DNA from: Coix lacryma-jobi var. lacryma-jobi
Taxonomy: Eukaryota > Streptophyta > Magnoliopsida > Poales > Poaceae
Direction: 5' to 3'
NCBI GenBank assembly: GCA_009763385.1
Contig: VDCT01000803.1
Span: 1 to 64,000 of the forward strand
DNA length: 64,000 nt
Shown here: positions 9,322-20,699 of the stretch, piece by piece
Layout of the letters: each line of letters starts with the position of its first letter
Position numbering within the stretch: position 1 is the first letter of the stretch
Made by a program: the position numbers and the translations under genes
The notes under the pieces: generated by a model
What the model was told of the DNA's origin: nothing
Database searches by the model: none
What the model saw: the letters and a program-made list of their open reading frames with translations, nothing else

Positions 9322-12300
9322 TGACAGAACCGACCAATTTATACCAGATTAAGCACCGAAACCTCTGCTTTCGCAAAGATCATCATGTACTTAAGCTCGT
9401 ACAAACCCGGTAGTCCGGAAATCTCGAAGGATTTCAAATCATTTCAACATCAGCCAAGATCATAATAGTTCAGCGAACATGTCCACAAGTTACATCACAG
9501 TTTTCATATAGTTCAAGTACATCAGAGTACGAAACAATATTACAAACCATAGTTTGGAAACAGTAGCGGAAGCAACATAGTTTTAAACATAAGTTCAGTT
9601 GGTTCTCAATACGGTGCCATCAGCCTGATCAGGTCCACAAAAGCATCAGGTAAGATAAGAAGCGACTATGCCCATGGTCTAGTCATCTCCCGTAACTGGG
9701 TACAGGCAGTTCTCACAGTAGCCATAGAAGCACTCTCCATCTGCAACAACAACGGAATAGAACCCTGAGTACAAGAAGGTAGTCAGCTAGACTTACCCGT
9801 CATAAACTAGAAATAATGAGACACCAAGGATCATGTAGGCTATATGTGGGGTTGGCTATACACCATTTGCATGAAAGCTCTTTTGTAAATGAACTTAACT
9901 TAGATGTTGGCAGTCATTTTTATAGTAGATTCTACATTACTAGGTTTGCACCTGAACTATCACAAGCACTTGATTAATTATTCAAGCAAGAGTGACTATT
10001 TCATCAATAGCCTTTCAGATTCCACACTATAACCATCTTTAGTTCCATAAGTTCTACGGGTAATGATCTACAGTCAATTACTCACTGTCCAGGAGCGATG
10101 GCGATTATAATCGATTCCTACCCAGCTGGGGATAAAATATCGCACACTCGCCCGACACATCCGACCATGGCAGTCATAAGCTGCCATTCAGGAAATTCGA
10201 GAACACAACACGTGGGACGGCCATGGGCCCTTCTACACCAGGGGTTATCTCAGTGAAAGGGCGCTCAAGCTATAGCTGCCCACGGTCATGCCAGGTCGAT
10301 CAGGCCCTGCCTGCCTTTGGACCATGCCAGGTTGCTTAGAATAGTTGCCCACGGTACAGCTGAGGCCCTGGGTGTTAGGCGTCAACATCTCCGTCACCGG
10401 CTCGAATGACCTTACTCGGCTTCGCGGGAGGTACTTCGACCTACTCCGTTAAGTGTTTGACGCGTTCAATTTGACTGAAGGGACATTTCCCGAAACGGGT
10501 CCTATGCAACACAGACGGGAGACTACTAGCACACAGAACCCATGCCCTGCTACTCTTACATCCCGCCCAGTCTCCAATTCATTGTCACATGGTTATCTCC
10601 ATGATAGCACTAGGCTAGTCATGAGCAGTATCCACTTATATGCGGGAGACAGGAAATCACCCGACTTTTACCGGTCTAAGCAAGGCTAAGCATATAACGA
10701 GCCTAAACCTAAACAGGGATATCAAGATAATATTTGCAGTGGCCAAGGTATGGTAGTAATGCATCAACGGTAGCAATCAATTCCCATAAACCTAATGCAA
10801 CAATCATTATATCAATTTAATTTATAATCCATTTGCAAACCGTATAAGTTAAATGCTCCGGGGCTTGCCTCTTTCGAAGTCAGATGGGCGGTGGTCTTGG
10901 CACTCGGGCAGTTCTTCGGCGTCGGCCCCTTCGGTCTCCTCGGGCAAGGTCTCCTCCTGGCTCAGCTCTTCTTGCTGCGGCGGCTTTTGGGTCTCTTTTG
11001 CCGATCCTATATGATGCATGAACGCGTATGAATAGGATAAATGCACATGGAATGCTTAGGTGATGCAACAAGGTTAACGACAATCAGGAGATAAGCACAT
11101 GTCATCTACTTCATTTTCTTCAACAAGGTAGTCAACATTATCCAATGATTTTGAAAGATCTTAGCTTCTAACAACCATTTAACCTTCCTAATTAGCCAAT
11201 TAAGACACTTAATCACTACAATATTACCTACTTATTTATTTTATTTATCACCTACTTGCTTGCCCAAATAATCCATTTAAACATGCTTAAAACAGTAACC
11301 CATCACAAAGTGTTCCAGAAAAATCTACAAAAATTACATTAGGTTAACAACATGTAATCCAGCCCACTATCCAAATTTCAAGTTATTTGGACTTAAACAC
11401 TGTTCTCTATGAAAAAGACAAACAACATGGTGAAAAGGTGCTTTGAACTACACATCATATCAAAAAGTGTCGAACAACAGATTTCATATGTTTCTTCTGA
11501 ACTTCTTAGTACAAGAGCAGCCTACAAAAATCATCAGGTTCATATCATTTATATTTTAATTACTAAAAATCATACAAGAAAACAACATTTAACCATCTTA
11601 AATGTTACTGCTAAAACTTTTCACAGAATATCTTCATATTATATTTTTTCCTAGAAAATACTCATCCATACAAATCTAACAAAATTGAAATCACATTTTC
11701 TGAGCTACATAGAATTAGTTATGCATTTTCTAAGTTAACAGCCAAATCCAAAATTAATTGAAACTGCATACAAAAATATCACAAAATATGCATTTAATAT
11801 TTTTAACAGGTAGCTCTAAACATTTCTAGCACAACAAAATTTGTTTCACATCATTTGGACTTAAAATGAGCCTTGTATGAAATTTAGAAGCCTTTATTCC
11901 ATTTCTGCAAAAACTGGTTTAAGGAAAAACCTAACTAAAACGCTACGGACACCCGACTTCATGCACCAGCAGACACAGGGCAAAGCGCTAGACGCACCCG
12001 GCTAACACGAGCGCTAGCGTACCCAGACTTTCCACTTCTCTCCTTCACTCACTACCAGCGGGTCCCGCAAGTCAGGCAGCCCCACGCCACCGAGTCAACA
12101 GGCCCACGCGTCAGAGGAAGTGCACACCTGCCGGAGTTGACCAGCGCTAGCTCCCCGGCGGCGAGGTCCCCGGCGCAACCAACTACACCCCTAAGTTCAC
12201 CTTCGCGAGGCGGACACGGTCGGCCAAGTCTCGTGACCAGGGGCTCACCGGAACAAGCTCGACGGCGGCCATGGCGGAGCGCCGGCGCTGCGAGACGTCG

Positions 12301-13560
12301 GCGAGGCTTCGCCCGGCTATTCCGAGGCTTGGCGACGCGAGCACGAGCCCAAGCAAACCCTAAGCGACCTACTAGGGCGACTATCGAGCCATGCCGACCC
12401 CGGCATTGCTCGGTGCCATGCACGGCGGCGGTCTGCGGCGGACATGGCTATGGCGCGTCTTGGTTCCGGCCGAAACACGGCGGGAGAGAGGTCTCCATCT
12501 AACCCTAAGCAACTACAGTGATAGAGGAGGTGAGAACGGGGCTCGGTTGTAGGTGGTTTGGCCAGAGACGGCCGAACCACGCTTTGGTTACTGCGGCGGC
12601 CATGGCGGGAGCCCGAGGTTGGCACTCGGTGTTCCGCCGGCTATTGAGAAGAAGAGGGGAAACCAACCCTTGCAGGCGAGAGAGGAGGTTAGGGCGGAGA
12701 GATTGGCGGAAAAAATCGGGTGGCGGCGCTTCGTGCAGGGAGCAATCGCTCGCCGGAGTTTGGCGGGCGGCGGCGGCGTTTGCGAACTAGAGAAGATGGA
12801 GTAGTGGGAGGCGAGCAAGTGAGTGAGTGAGCAACCGGTTGCAAGCGCGAGTGGGAGAGGAGGCAAAGCCGATGCATCGCGAGGATGCAATGCACCTGGC
12901 CGCTTCCCATCGGGCCGTCCCGACCGGGCGCGGCGGCGGCCAGGAATCGGTGGCCACGCGGCGACGGGGCAGAGAGGGGATAGGGAGTTCCTGTCGGCTC
13001 GGCGGAAACCGCGGGCGCGGCGACCGGTGGTTTGGGCGACGGCGAGGCGGTCTCACGGCGGCAGCACCGGTTTCGCCGGCGTACGGCGTGCGGAGGAGGG
13101 AGAAAGAGGGGCTGACAGGTGGGGCCCATGGGGTTTAAACTAAAGAGGTTTTTCCTAAACTCTTTTCTGCCCTATAACTCCCAAACTAAGCCGAATTAGG
13201 AAAAGGTCCTAAAAGCAAAGTTGCTGAGAATTTTGCAAGGAACAATTAATCTTTAAGGCTCAAGTCCAAATTCTGCTTAGAAAAAGAATTTTACTCCTAT
13301 CCCATTTTTCTAATGCAGGAAATGACATTTAAGTGACTTTTTCTGAAAAAGTGCTTTTAAGAAAAGTTGCTCCTTTCTCCAAGATCTACAACTTTGGTTT
13401 AAGGCACTTGGTCAGAAACACAAACCAAATCATAGCTACACTAGAAACTAGGCAAGGACTTAAACAAAGATACACACAAATGCACATAAAATGATGGCAT
13501 GCCATGCTCATGCTATGTCAAGTTATGCATTTAGGGTTGCTTAACACCTAGGGTGTTACA
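9322..13560 (-). repeat. Tekay-like gypsy 3' LTR, 4.2 kb
   Basis: On the minus strand it starts TGTAACACCCTAGG directly after a purine tract and ends GGTTCTGTCA, giving TG..CA ends. The second copy at 33222-37055 matches over almost its whole length; the 99 bases before the inner end differ at only two positions by eye. It contains a GC-rich block at about 11940-13140. Confidence 0.85.
11940..13140. other. GC- and CpG-rich block inside Tekay LTR
   Basis: The LTR is AT-rich except here, where GC and CpG density rise sharply and long open frames appear on both strands. The same block lies at the same place in the second LTR (about 35440-36660), so it belongs to the LTR. The frames differ in length between copies and hit no domain I know, so I do not call a gene. 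It may be the promoter/leader part of the LTR. Confidence 0.6.
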
Positions 13561-13937
13561 TCCCTCCCCTCCTTAAAGAAATCTCGTCCTGACATTTTAG
13601 TTACTAACCATTTTTCATAAAAGTGTGGGTACACCTCCTGTAGATAGTCGTCCGTCTCCCAAGTAGCATCCCGATCATCTTGTTCACTCCAAGTTACCTT
13701 GTATTGCTTAACTACTCTTCCGCGGGTTGCTCTTTCTTTTTCGTCGACCACTCGATGCGGCTGCACAGAGTAAGTAAGATCGGATTGCAACTTGATATTG
13801 GCTGGTTGCACTTCTTCCTCGGTTATTCGAAGACATTTCTTCAACTGTGACACATGGAATACAGGAAATATAGCTTTCAAATGTTCTGGCAGTTGTAGTT
13901 GATAAGCTACTTCTCCCCTCCTTTCCATGATTCTATA
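13548..13937 (-). pseudogene. pol: Gypsy integrase C-terminus with chromodomain
   Basis: Coding from the copia insertion point at 13937 down to a stop at 13550-13548, the last few codons lying in the LTR start. It contains the end of the integrase barrel region (YRIMERRGEVAYQLQLP, then FPVFHVSQLKKC) followed by a chromodomain-like segment (VKQYKVTWSEQDDRDATWE). Chromodomains in this position direct integration to marked chromatin in chromoviruses such as Tekay/Del. About 120 residues remain; protease, RT, RNase H and the catalytic integrase core are lost to the right, where an unrelated copia LTR and then an Athila-like element follow. The retained segment has no internal stop. As a fragment it is inactive. 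Confidence 0.85.
13561..13574 (-). other. Polypurine tract of Tekay-like element
   Basis: AAGGAGGGGAGGGA on the minus strand, abutting the LTR start. Confidence 0.8.
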
Positions 13938-14158
13938 TGAAGGACCGAAAGTGATACCAGAAAGCGACCAGAGGGGGGGGGTGAATGGGAGCTTCAAATT
14001 TCTTTTCAGAAACTTGTTGCCTCTGTCCCAGAGAATCAACCCCAAGAGCAAACTTAGAGCTTGCGAGTGTCCACGACCCTAGATGTAGGGTGGATGCTTC
14101 CGAGAAGCACAGCGAGACACTACACAACTCTAGAAACCCAACGCAAAAGTCGGATATC
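13938..14158 (-). repeat. Host copia LTR, left piece
   Basis: Starts TGAAGGACCG like the other copia LTRs and contains the G-run block. It is broken at 14158 by insertion of the element at 14159-25729 and resumes at 25735. It lies inside the Tekay-like pol. The flanking bases on its outer right end are lost, so its own target duplication cannot be tested. Confidence 0.8.
14154..14158. repeat. Target site duplication ATATC (left)
   Basis: Five bases before the element end at 14159, repeated at 25730-25734 just after the other end. Confidence 0.85.
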
Positions 14159-14502
14159 TTAAGGACCGAAAGTGCTAACAGAAAGCGACCAGAGGGGGGG
14201 GGTGAATGGGAGCCCAAAAATTTCTTCTGAAATTCCAGCCTTTGTCCGAACAAAATCAACCCTAAGAGCAAAGCCTACACACGTGATGTCCACGACCCAA
14301 GAGAATGGGTGGATGTTCCCTAGGAACACAGCGGGACACCACAAAAGTTCCCTCACCCAAATCCACAGCGGGATTCAGGCATTTTTGCAAAGCGAGAAGC
14401 CCTATTTCTGTAGAGCACAGAGTCAGGAATCCAACGCAAAACACGGAAACCAAATCTGAAGTCGGACGAACAACCGGCGGATGAAATAGTGAAGTTTTCA
14501 CT

Positions 14503-14773
14503 GCATCGGATGCTGGCAGCGTCCGATGGCCAGGCACCGGACGCGTCCGATGCAAACAGGTCCTCTCTGGAACCTTACTGGACTGGCATCGGACGCTGCT
14601 ACAGTGAAACCCTAGCGTCCGATGCTTAGACCCCCGGCGTGTCCGATGGCAATGGACGCTCCGATTGTCAGCGTCCGATGCTCCTTTAAAAGAACTGTCA
14701 GATGACATGTGGCAATGGACGCTCCGATGGAAAGAACTCAGCGTCCGATGCTCAAGAACAGAGCGTCCGATGG
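14503..14773 (-). repeat. GCGTCCGATG motif array in 3' LTR
   Basis: About ten copies of GCGTCCGATG or its complement, scattered in both orientations, with the palindrome CGGACGCGTCCG at 14538-14549. Confidence 0.85.
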
Positions 14774-15613
14774 TCCCGATACAGAACTGTTCTTCCGCGA
14801 ATTCAACCCAATCTCTTCCGAATCAAAAGCATTAAGGCTTAGAGTTGGTATGAGGAGTTCCTAGGAGGTTAGTGAGCTATCCCAAAGAGATCATGGCTCG
14901 AACCTAACTCCAAATTGGTGAATTGGAAGAATTCGGGACAAAAGGAACAAACTCGATCCAAAACGAAAATCGACCGATCTACTAGCTCATGAGGTTAGAG
15001 ATGATTTCCTTTGGTGCAAAGAAGTACCTCACGATCTAGAACAACTCAGTTCAAACGGATTTGCAAAAGACGCACCGAGTAGAGAGATCGATCAACTGGA
15101 AAAACATGGAGAAAAGCAACCCGCGAAGAACACAAGCAAAACGTGAATCACAACCACGAATTTGCAACCGTGTGGCTACCACACGCTACAACAGTGAGAT
15201 TACGGTCTCACTTCCTCAAAAATCTCATGGCACAGAGGTATTGTTCTCTTCTCTGTGGATCTCAGTTTGCTACAGCAGGGGAGTGGGAGAGCAGGAAAAC
15301 CTAGAAGGCAAAGAGCAAATGGCTGAGATAGATGGGGAGGTGGGTGTCTCCCCCTACTTATCTTAATTCTAACTATTCCTAATTCCCACTCTACCCCTAA
15401 CTACTTATAGAGAGAACCAGCTAAACCCTAAGGTTATTCTGGACCAACTCGCGGTAGATGGTGATCCGACGGCCACGCCCACACAACTCGTAGCGTTGCC
15501 TCGACGCAACCTCCCGATTGCCACCATGTGCCGCCACCGCTCTGCGTCCTCTTCATGGACTCCACCCCTAATTTTGTGGCCGAAACCGGGAAACCAAGCC
15601 TTCACGATCAGCC

Positions 15614-15792
15614 CCCGGTTTTGAGGCCCAAACCGGGAAACCAACTGTCCAACGCCTGAGTTTTGTGGCCCAAACTCAGCAAACCCGCAGCACCCAGGTT
15701 TTGAGGCCCAAACCTGGAAACCGACCTCAGCCCGAGTTTTGTGGCCCAAACTCGGAAACCATCAGCGCCAAGGTTTTGAGGCCCAAACCTGG
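15614..15792 (-). repeat. Covarying hairpin array in 3' LTR
   Basis: Five good units with arms such as CCCGGTTT/AAACCGGG, CTGAGTTT/AAACTCAG, CCAGGTTT/AAACCTGG and CCGAGTTT/AAACTCGG around loops TGAGGCCC or TGTGGCCC, plus a decayed unit just to the left. Confidence 0.9.
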
Positions 15793-16181
15793 AAACCGTC
15801 CTCTCGGTGGTTTTTCTGTGGCTCAACCACCAAACCAAGCCGTAGAAGGGATGCACCGCCCGTGCACCGCGTCCACCGACATGTGTCCCCAAGTCCTCGA
15901 CTCAGGCAACACCATGCCCGCAAGTCTCCGCTCATCGCTGTCACAGGCTGTCAGCCACCACAGCCGATCCTCGGGCCATCGGTCCCTTAGTCCAAGCCTC
16001 ACGTCCGCCCTTCACTGCTCCCGGTCCGTCGGCACGGCACATCTCTAATTGACCTTCACCTTGCCCTCGATCACTGTATCCATGCTCGACACCTGCACAA
16101 CACAAGCCAAAGAACATGCGCATCATCCCAGTTGACAATCACTCATCACTCAGAGACTCGGCATACACCCATGTATCCGCA

Positions 16182-16192
16182 ATCTCCCCCTT
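16182..16192 (-). other. Polypurine tract
   Basis: AAGGGGGAGAT on the minus strand directly before the 3' LTR start. Confidence 0.85.
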
Positions 16193-17814
16193 GATGAGTG
16201 CATTGTCAACTACCAACACAAATCATACAGAATAGAAGAAGGAAGAAGGAAAAGAGAGAACTCGACCAAATGACCCAAAAGCATAGCAAAGCCGAAGAAG
16301 GTCAAGTGGAAAGAGCAAGACAACTTGGTCCCTAAAGACATGGGCAACGGCTCGACGCGACCAGGCAAAGCACAGCTAGCCCTCAAGAAGAGGTAGAACA
16401 GGCTCAACACCGCTAGCAGACACCAATTGAAAAATCAAAGCAAAATGCTAGTCGCTCAAGACAGAGACACAGAGGCTCAACACAACTAGCAGAAAGCTCG
16501 ACATCAACTGAAAAACTCGATACCAACTGAAAAGCTCGTTACCAACTGAAACAGAGATGTGACTGCTAGTCCCTCAAGATAGAGGCAAGGGCTCAACACA
16601 ACTAGCAAATCACTCCGAACCAATTGGAAAGTTCAAAAATGTACCGAGCAAACTCCCCCTTGCATGGTGCACACAACCAATTCCTCCCCCCTTAGTTGAA
16701 CATGGGAGGCATGATATGGGAGGCATGATTTGTCCCAAATTCTCCCCATTAGTTGAAAATGCACCATCAAGCAAAAAGAACAGAAGGCAATTTTCCCCCC
16801 CTCAGAAAATGCACCATCAAAAGTGCCAACAAGAGAAGTTGTCTCCCTTCCAAAATGCATATTAGTCAAAATGCAAGTTAGCAGCTTCAGGAGCATAGTC
16901 AAGAAAATGCAAAGATGCTCTAAACAATATAGCTCCAACGACTCACTGGAAAGCATACAAGCTAGCGAAGGCTCAAACTGATCATCAAATATGAAATATG
17001 AACAAGTGAGCAGTTTTTAGGCAAAAAGGTATTTACCATCAAAATAGCACAACACATGTATAGACAGGAAAATCAGACAAGTGCTAACCATGTATACAAG
17101 GTGAAGTACCCCTAGCAAAGTTCAATCATCATGCTATAGAATGTAGCATAGACTTGTGTATCCAAATTTTATCGGAGTTGCAGCGGTTAAGATTACACAA
17201 GCTCAAGTTTCAGCATGTGATTGCGAGAGGTTGAAAGCTTGTCACTGCCTAACTTTTCAACCGTGCGAAGCCTATGCAGAAGCAATCAGAAGCTTAAAGC
17301 AACAGTTTCGGTCATACACTACACAACTCAAGTTTAACTCAAAGTGCAATGAGAAACAGTCTCGAAACTGTGATGTGTTGACAAGCAATCCCATCTCGAT
17401 CTTTTCAATTCACTTAAAACTTGGTTCAGATTTTATTGACAGAATATGAACAGACCAAGCAAGTGACAGAGTTAGAACTAGAGACATAGCAACCTAGCAT
17501 AAATGAAAAGCACGAGTGAATTCAACACATCCTACACATGCTAGTTGCATATCTCAAGGGTGAACATTTTCAAGTTTTATGTTGGTTAAGCAGATTCACC
17601 ATTCAAAAATAGCTCAGCTCACAACATGTATTAGTGATCAGAAAGAGCATAAGCTACTAGCATCAACATATAGCATCGAAGCACACTAAACAGAGCACAA
17701 TTACATTTTAAAGATTATATACATGAAGCTCAGAATGTAAAAGCGTATGCTGAAATGCAAACAAAAAACAAAACAAACGAGAAAATAGTCTGTTTATGAT
17801 ACAATATCCAAAAT
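16193..17814 (-). other. 3' non-coding region of copia element
   Basis: No supported frame on either strand. Matches 61866-63278 in the same orientation and 6715-9113 inverted. Several further purine tracts are present on the minus strand (near 16650, 16682, 16740 and 16795). An env-like gene is known in this position in some SIRE-type elements; I see none here. Confidence 0.75.
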
Positions 17815-17839
17815 GTTTCCCCCATCTAAAAGGGGAAAC
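17815..17839 (-). promoter_or_regulatory. Hairpin enclosing the pol stop codon
   Basis: Perfect 8-bp stem GTTTCCCC/GGGGAAAC with a 9-base loop that contains the pol stop TAG (17826-17828). The same structure encloses the stop at 63290 in the right-hand element. A role in termination, readthrough or RNA stability is possible but unproven. Confidence 0.6.
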
Positions 17840-20699
17840 ACACGCGAAGCTCACCTCTCAACCGATTAAAAGTTGATTCATCCAAAGGCTTGGTGAGAAT
17901 ATCAGCCAACTGATGATGAGTATCAACATGGCGAAGGTCGATATCACCCTTCTCATAGTGGTCTCGCAAAAAGTGAAAGCGCACATCAATGTGTTTGGTC
18001 TTCGAGTGAAGCACGGGGTTCTTAGCAACGCTAATCGCACTCGTGCTGTCACAGAGCAAAGGAACATGAGAAAAGCTCAGACCAAAATCACGCAAAGTGG
18101 CCATCATCCAAAGCAACTTGGAACAGCAGCTAGCCGCAGCAACATACTCAGCCTCCGTGGTAGACTGGGCGACACTAGACTGCTTGCAAGAAGACCACGA
18201 TACAAGAGAAGAACCAATAAACTGACAAGTCCCAGAAGTAGACTTGCGCTCAATGTGACAACCAGCAAAATCAGCATCGGAATAACCGCAAAGGGAGAGG
18301 GTAGAGGAAGCTGAATACCAAATCCCGAACTCAGGTGTGAAACGAAGGTACCTGAAAATGCGCTTGACCGCCTGACGGTGAGAAGTGTGCGGCGATGCCT
18401 GAAAGCGCGCACACAGACACACCGCGAACTGGATGTCCAGGCGTGTCGCCGTCAGGTAGAGCAGCGACCCGATCATGCTTCGGTACTCCTTCTGGTCTAC
18501 AGCTTCTCCATCCTTGTCCGCATCCAGGGCCGTTGTGGTCGACATGGGTGTTGGCAGAGGCTTGGCCTCACCCATATCGAACCTCTTCAGCAAGTCCTTG
18601 GTATACTTACCCTGGTGCACAAACGTCCCTTCTCGGGATTGCTTAATTTGCAATCCGAGAAAGAAAGTCAGCTCGCCCATCATACTCATCTCGAACTCCC
18701 TGCTCATAGTATCTGCAAACTTGGCAACCAAAGCGTGAGAAGAACCACCGAAAATGATATCATCCACATAAATCTGGACCAAGAGAGTATCAGTGCCTTG
18801 CTTGAGGAGAAAGAGCATTTTATCCACACATCCCATTTTAAAACCCTTAGCAAGCAAAAAGGTTTTCAACCTATCATACCAGGCTCTAGGGGCTTGTTTC
18901 AAACCATATAAAGCTTTGTGGAGTTTGAAAACATGGTTTGGAAACTTGGGATTTTCAAAACCGGGGGGTTGTTCAACATAAACCTCTTCTTTTATGTAGC
19001 TGTTTAAGAAGGCACTCTTAACATCCATTTGAAAAAGTTTGAAACCTTTGGATGCAGCAAAAGCCAAGAGTATCCTAATAGCCTCCAAACGAGCTACAGG
19101 AGCGAAAGTCTCCTCATAGTCTATCCCCTCCTTCTGACTATAGGCCTTCGCTACAAGCCTGGCCTTGTTTCTAACAACGTGGCCATCCTCTCCTTGCTTG
19201 TTTTTGAAAACCCATTTTGTCCCAATAGGCTTACAGTCTGGAGGAGGTGGAACTAAAACCCAAACCCGATTTCGCTCAAAGTTCTCTAACTCCTCATGCA
19301 TGGCATTGACCCAATCCGGATCTGTCAAAGCATGTCCAACATCTTGGGGTTCAAAATCAGCAACAAATGCAGAATGAGCAAAGTGAGAGATATGTTGTGA
19401 CCTTGACCGAGTGGCACGTTTGCCGATGCTGCCGATCATCTGTTGAGGCGGGTGCTGGCGCTGAATGTGTCGTGGCGCCTCCATTGCCAAAGTGGCCTCC
19501 TCGGGTACAAAGGGTACCGCTCGAGGTGGCGGATCCCACGGCCCCCGGGAAGAAAAAGTGTCGGGGACGTGAGTCGTAGTAGAAGCCGCTCCTTGCGGCA
19601 CAGCAGGTAGAGGGGGTGCTGGATCATCCATACCATCAGCACCCTCATCCTCGTCATCAAAAAGAGGCTCACCAACCTCATGATCACCTGCACGCTCAAA
19701 ACAGGAAGAAGGACAAACCATGGTCTCGTCGAAGGTGACATCGGATGTCTCCATGACTCGGTTAGTGTCAAGGTTAAGTACACGATAAGCGCGAGTATGA
19801 GTGCCATAACCCAAAAACACACCGTCAGAAGAACGAGACTCAAACTTGTCCAAGTTGTCCTTTTTGAGTATAGAACAATGGCAACCAAAAACTCTAAAAT
19901 AACTCACCTTGGGGAGTTTTCCAAAACACAACTCATTAGAGGTCTTTTTCAAGAAGGCTCGAAGAAAAATGCAATTGGAAATATAGCATGCAGTGCTCAT
20001 AGCTTCGGCCCAATATCGCCTAGGAGTCCTGTGCTCATCGAGCATCATCCTGGCCATCTCTACAAGGGTCCGATTCTTCCTCTCTACAACACCATTCTGT
20101 GGCGGTGTGTAGGGAGAAGAAAACTGATGCTCTAAACCCAAAGAGTTACAAAACTTCTCAAAATCCGAATTCTTGAATTTGGAACCATTATCACTCCTAA
20201 TAGCTCGCATCGAGTTCAAAGGGAACTCGTTCTGATGACGCAAAATCAGATTGCGAGCAAAGGAGAAGGTCTCGGTCTTCTCAGCTAAAAAGAAGACCCA
20301 CGAATATCTCAAAAAGTCATCAACAACAACAAGCACATACCACTTCCCCCCAACCGAGCTCACCCGAGCCGGACCAACAAGGTCCATGTGTAAAAGCTCT
20401 CCAGGGTGCTTGGTCATGACCTGAGTCACTGGATGGTGGGGAGCGGCAACCATCTTCCCATGTCTACAAGAATGGCAAACAAGATCCTTCTCCATGGATA
20501 ACTTGGGCAATCCTCGGATTAGGCCAAGTGAACTAAGCCTTGCAAGCAAGTCGAAGCTCAGGTGACCAAGTCTCCTATGCCACTTCCAAAGATCAGAGGA
20601 GGAAGGTCCAGCCAGAAGACAACAAGAAATTCCAAACGACTCCGAGAAATCCGCACGAAAGACTTTCCCAAAGGGCGAAATCACACAAACAAGATTGCC
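17826..20699 (-). CDS. pol: pol: integrase, reverse transcriptase, RNase H
   Basis: Long open frame of about 957 codons; counted from the valine codon at 20684, it has 952 residues. Integrase zinc domain H36, H41, C70, C73; catalytic core D101, D165, E201 with the DD35E spacing. Reverse transcriptase spans about 475-715, with QMDVKSAFLN near 552-561 and the catalytic YVDD at 639-642. RNase H begins near 790 with SDADFAG (D803), TTEAEYVA, CDSTSAI (D879) and a final HHQLAD. All catalytic residues appear present. Order integrase before RT is the copia order. Upstream it is cut off from the protease only by one in-frame TAG at 20702-20700, so a single stop separates the enzymes; there is no good ATG after that stop. 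It ends at a stop inside a hairpin. If that stop were read through, or in a complementing cell, the enzyme could be functional; otherwise it is a recent pseudogene. Confidence 0.85.
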   Translation of the reverse strand, partial: GNLVCVISPFGKVFRADFSESFGISCCLLAGPSSSDLWKWHRRLGHLSFDLLARLSSLGLIRGLPKLSMEKDLVCHSCRHGKMVAAPHHPVTQVMTKHPGELLHMDLVGPARVSSVGGKWYVLVVVDDFLRYSWVFFLAEKTETFSFARNLILRHQNEFPLNSMRAIRSDNGSKFKNSDFEKFCNSLGLEHQFSSPYTPPQNGVVERKNRTLVEMARMMLDEHRTPRRYWAEAMSTACYISNCIFLRAFLKKTSNELCFGKLPKVSYFRVFGCHCSILKKDNLDKFESRSSDGVFLGYGTHTRAYRVLNLDTNRVMETSDVTFDETMVCPSSCFERAGDHEVGEPLFDDEDEGADGMDDPAPPLPAVPQGAASTTTHVPDTFSSRGPWDPPPRAVPFVPEEATLAMEAPRHIQRQHPPQQMIGSIGKRATRSRSQHISHFAHSAFVADFEPQDVGHALTDPDWVNAMHEELENFERNRVWVLVPPPPDCKPIGTKWVFKNKQGEDGHVVRNKARLVAKAYSQKEGIDYEETFAPVARLEAIRILLAFAASKGFKLFQMDVKSAFLNSYIKEEVYVEQPPGFENPKFPNHVFKLHKALYGLKQAPRAWYDRLKTFLLAKGFKMGCVDKMLFLLKQGTDTLLVQIYVDDIIFGGSSHALVAKFADTMSREFEMSMMGELTFFLGLQIKQSREGTFVHQGKYTKDLLKRFDMGEAKPLPTPMSTTTALDADKDGEAVDQKEYRSMIGSLLYLTATRLDIQFAVCLCARFQASPHTSHRQAVKRIFRYLRFTPEFGIWYSASSTLSLCGYSDADFAGCHIERKSTSGTCQFIGSSLVSWSSCKQSSVAQSTTEAEYVAAASCCSKLLWMMATLRDFGLSFSHVPLLCDSTSAISVAKNPVLHSKTKHIDVRFHFLRDHYEKGDIDLRHVDTHHQLADILTKPLDESTFNRLRGELRVCFPF

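Larger units (their letters stand above)
9322..13937 (-). mobile_element. Tekay/Del-like chromovirus (Ty3/gypsy), 3' end
   Basis: Minus-strand 3' LTR (9322-13560), purine tract (13561-13574) and the end of pol with a chromodomain (to 13937), where a copia LTR interrupts it. The similar LTR at 33222-37055, same orientation, may be the other end of the same element, with everything between them being later insertions and deletions. Confidence 0.75.
14159..16181 (-). repeat. Copia 3' LTR, 2.0 kb
   Basis: Minus-strand start TGCGGATACATGGG at 16181 and end GGTCCTTAA at 14159 (the partner LTR ends in TTCA, so the last bases have mutated). A 120-base stretch from 14221 shows two mismatches to the partner LTR; one short block near 14365 is missing here. 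Confidence 0.85.

Noticed and set aside
12052..13143. Several open frames of 80-170 codons on both strands in GC-rich sequence
   Set aside because: They overlap each other, are low complexity, differ between the two LTR copies and match no domain; high GC alone makes stops rare.
17913..20135. Plus-strand frames opposite copia pol
   Set aside because: Shadows of the well-supported minus-strand integrase/RT/RNase H.
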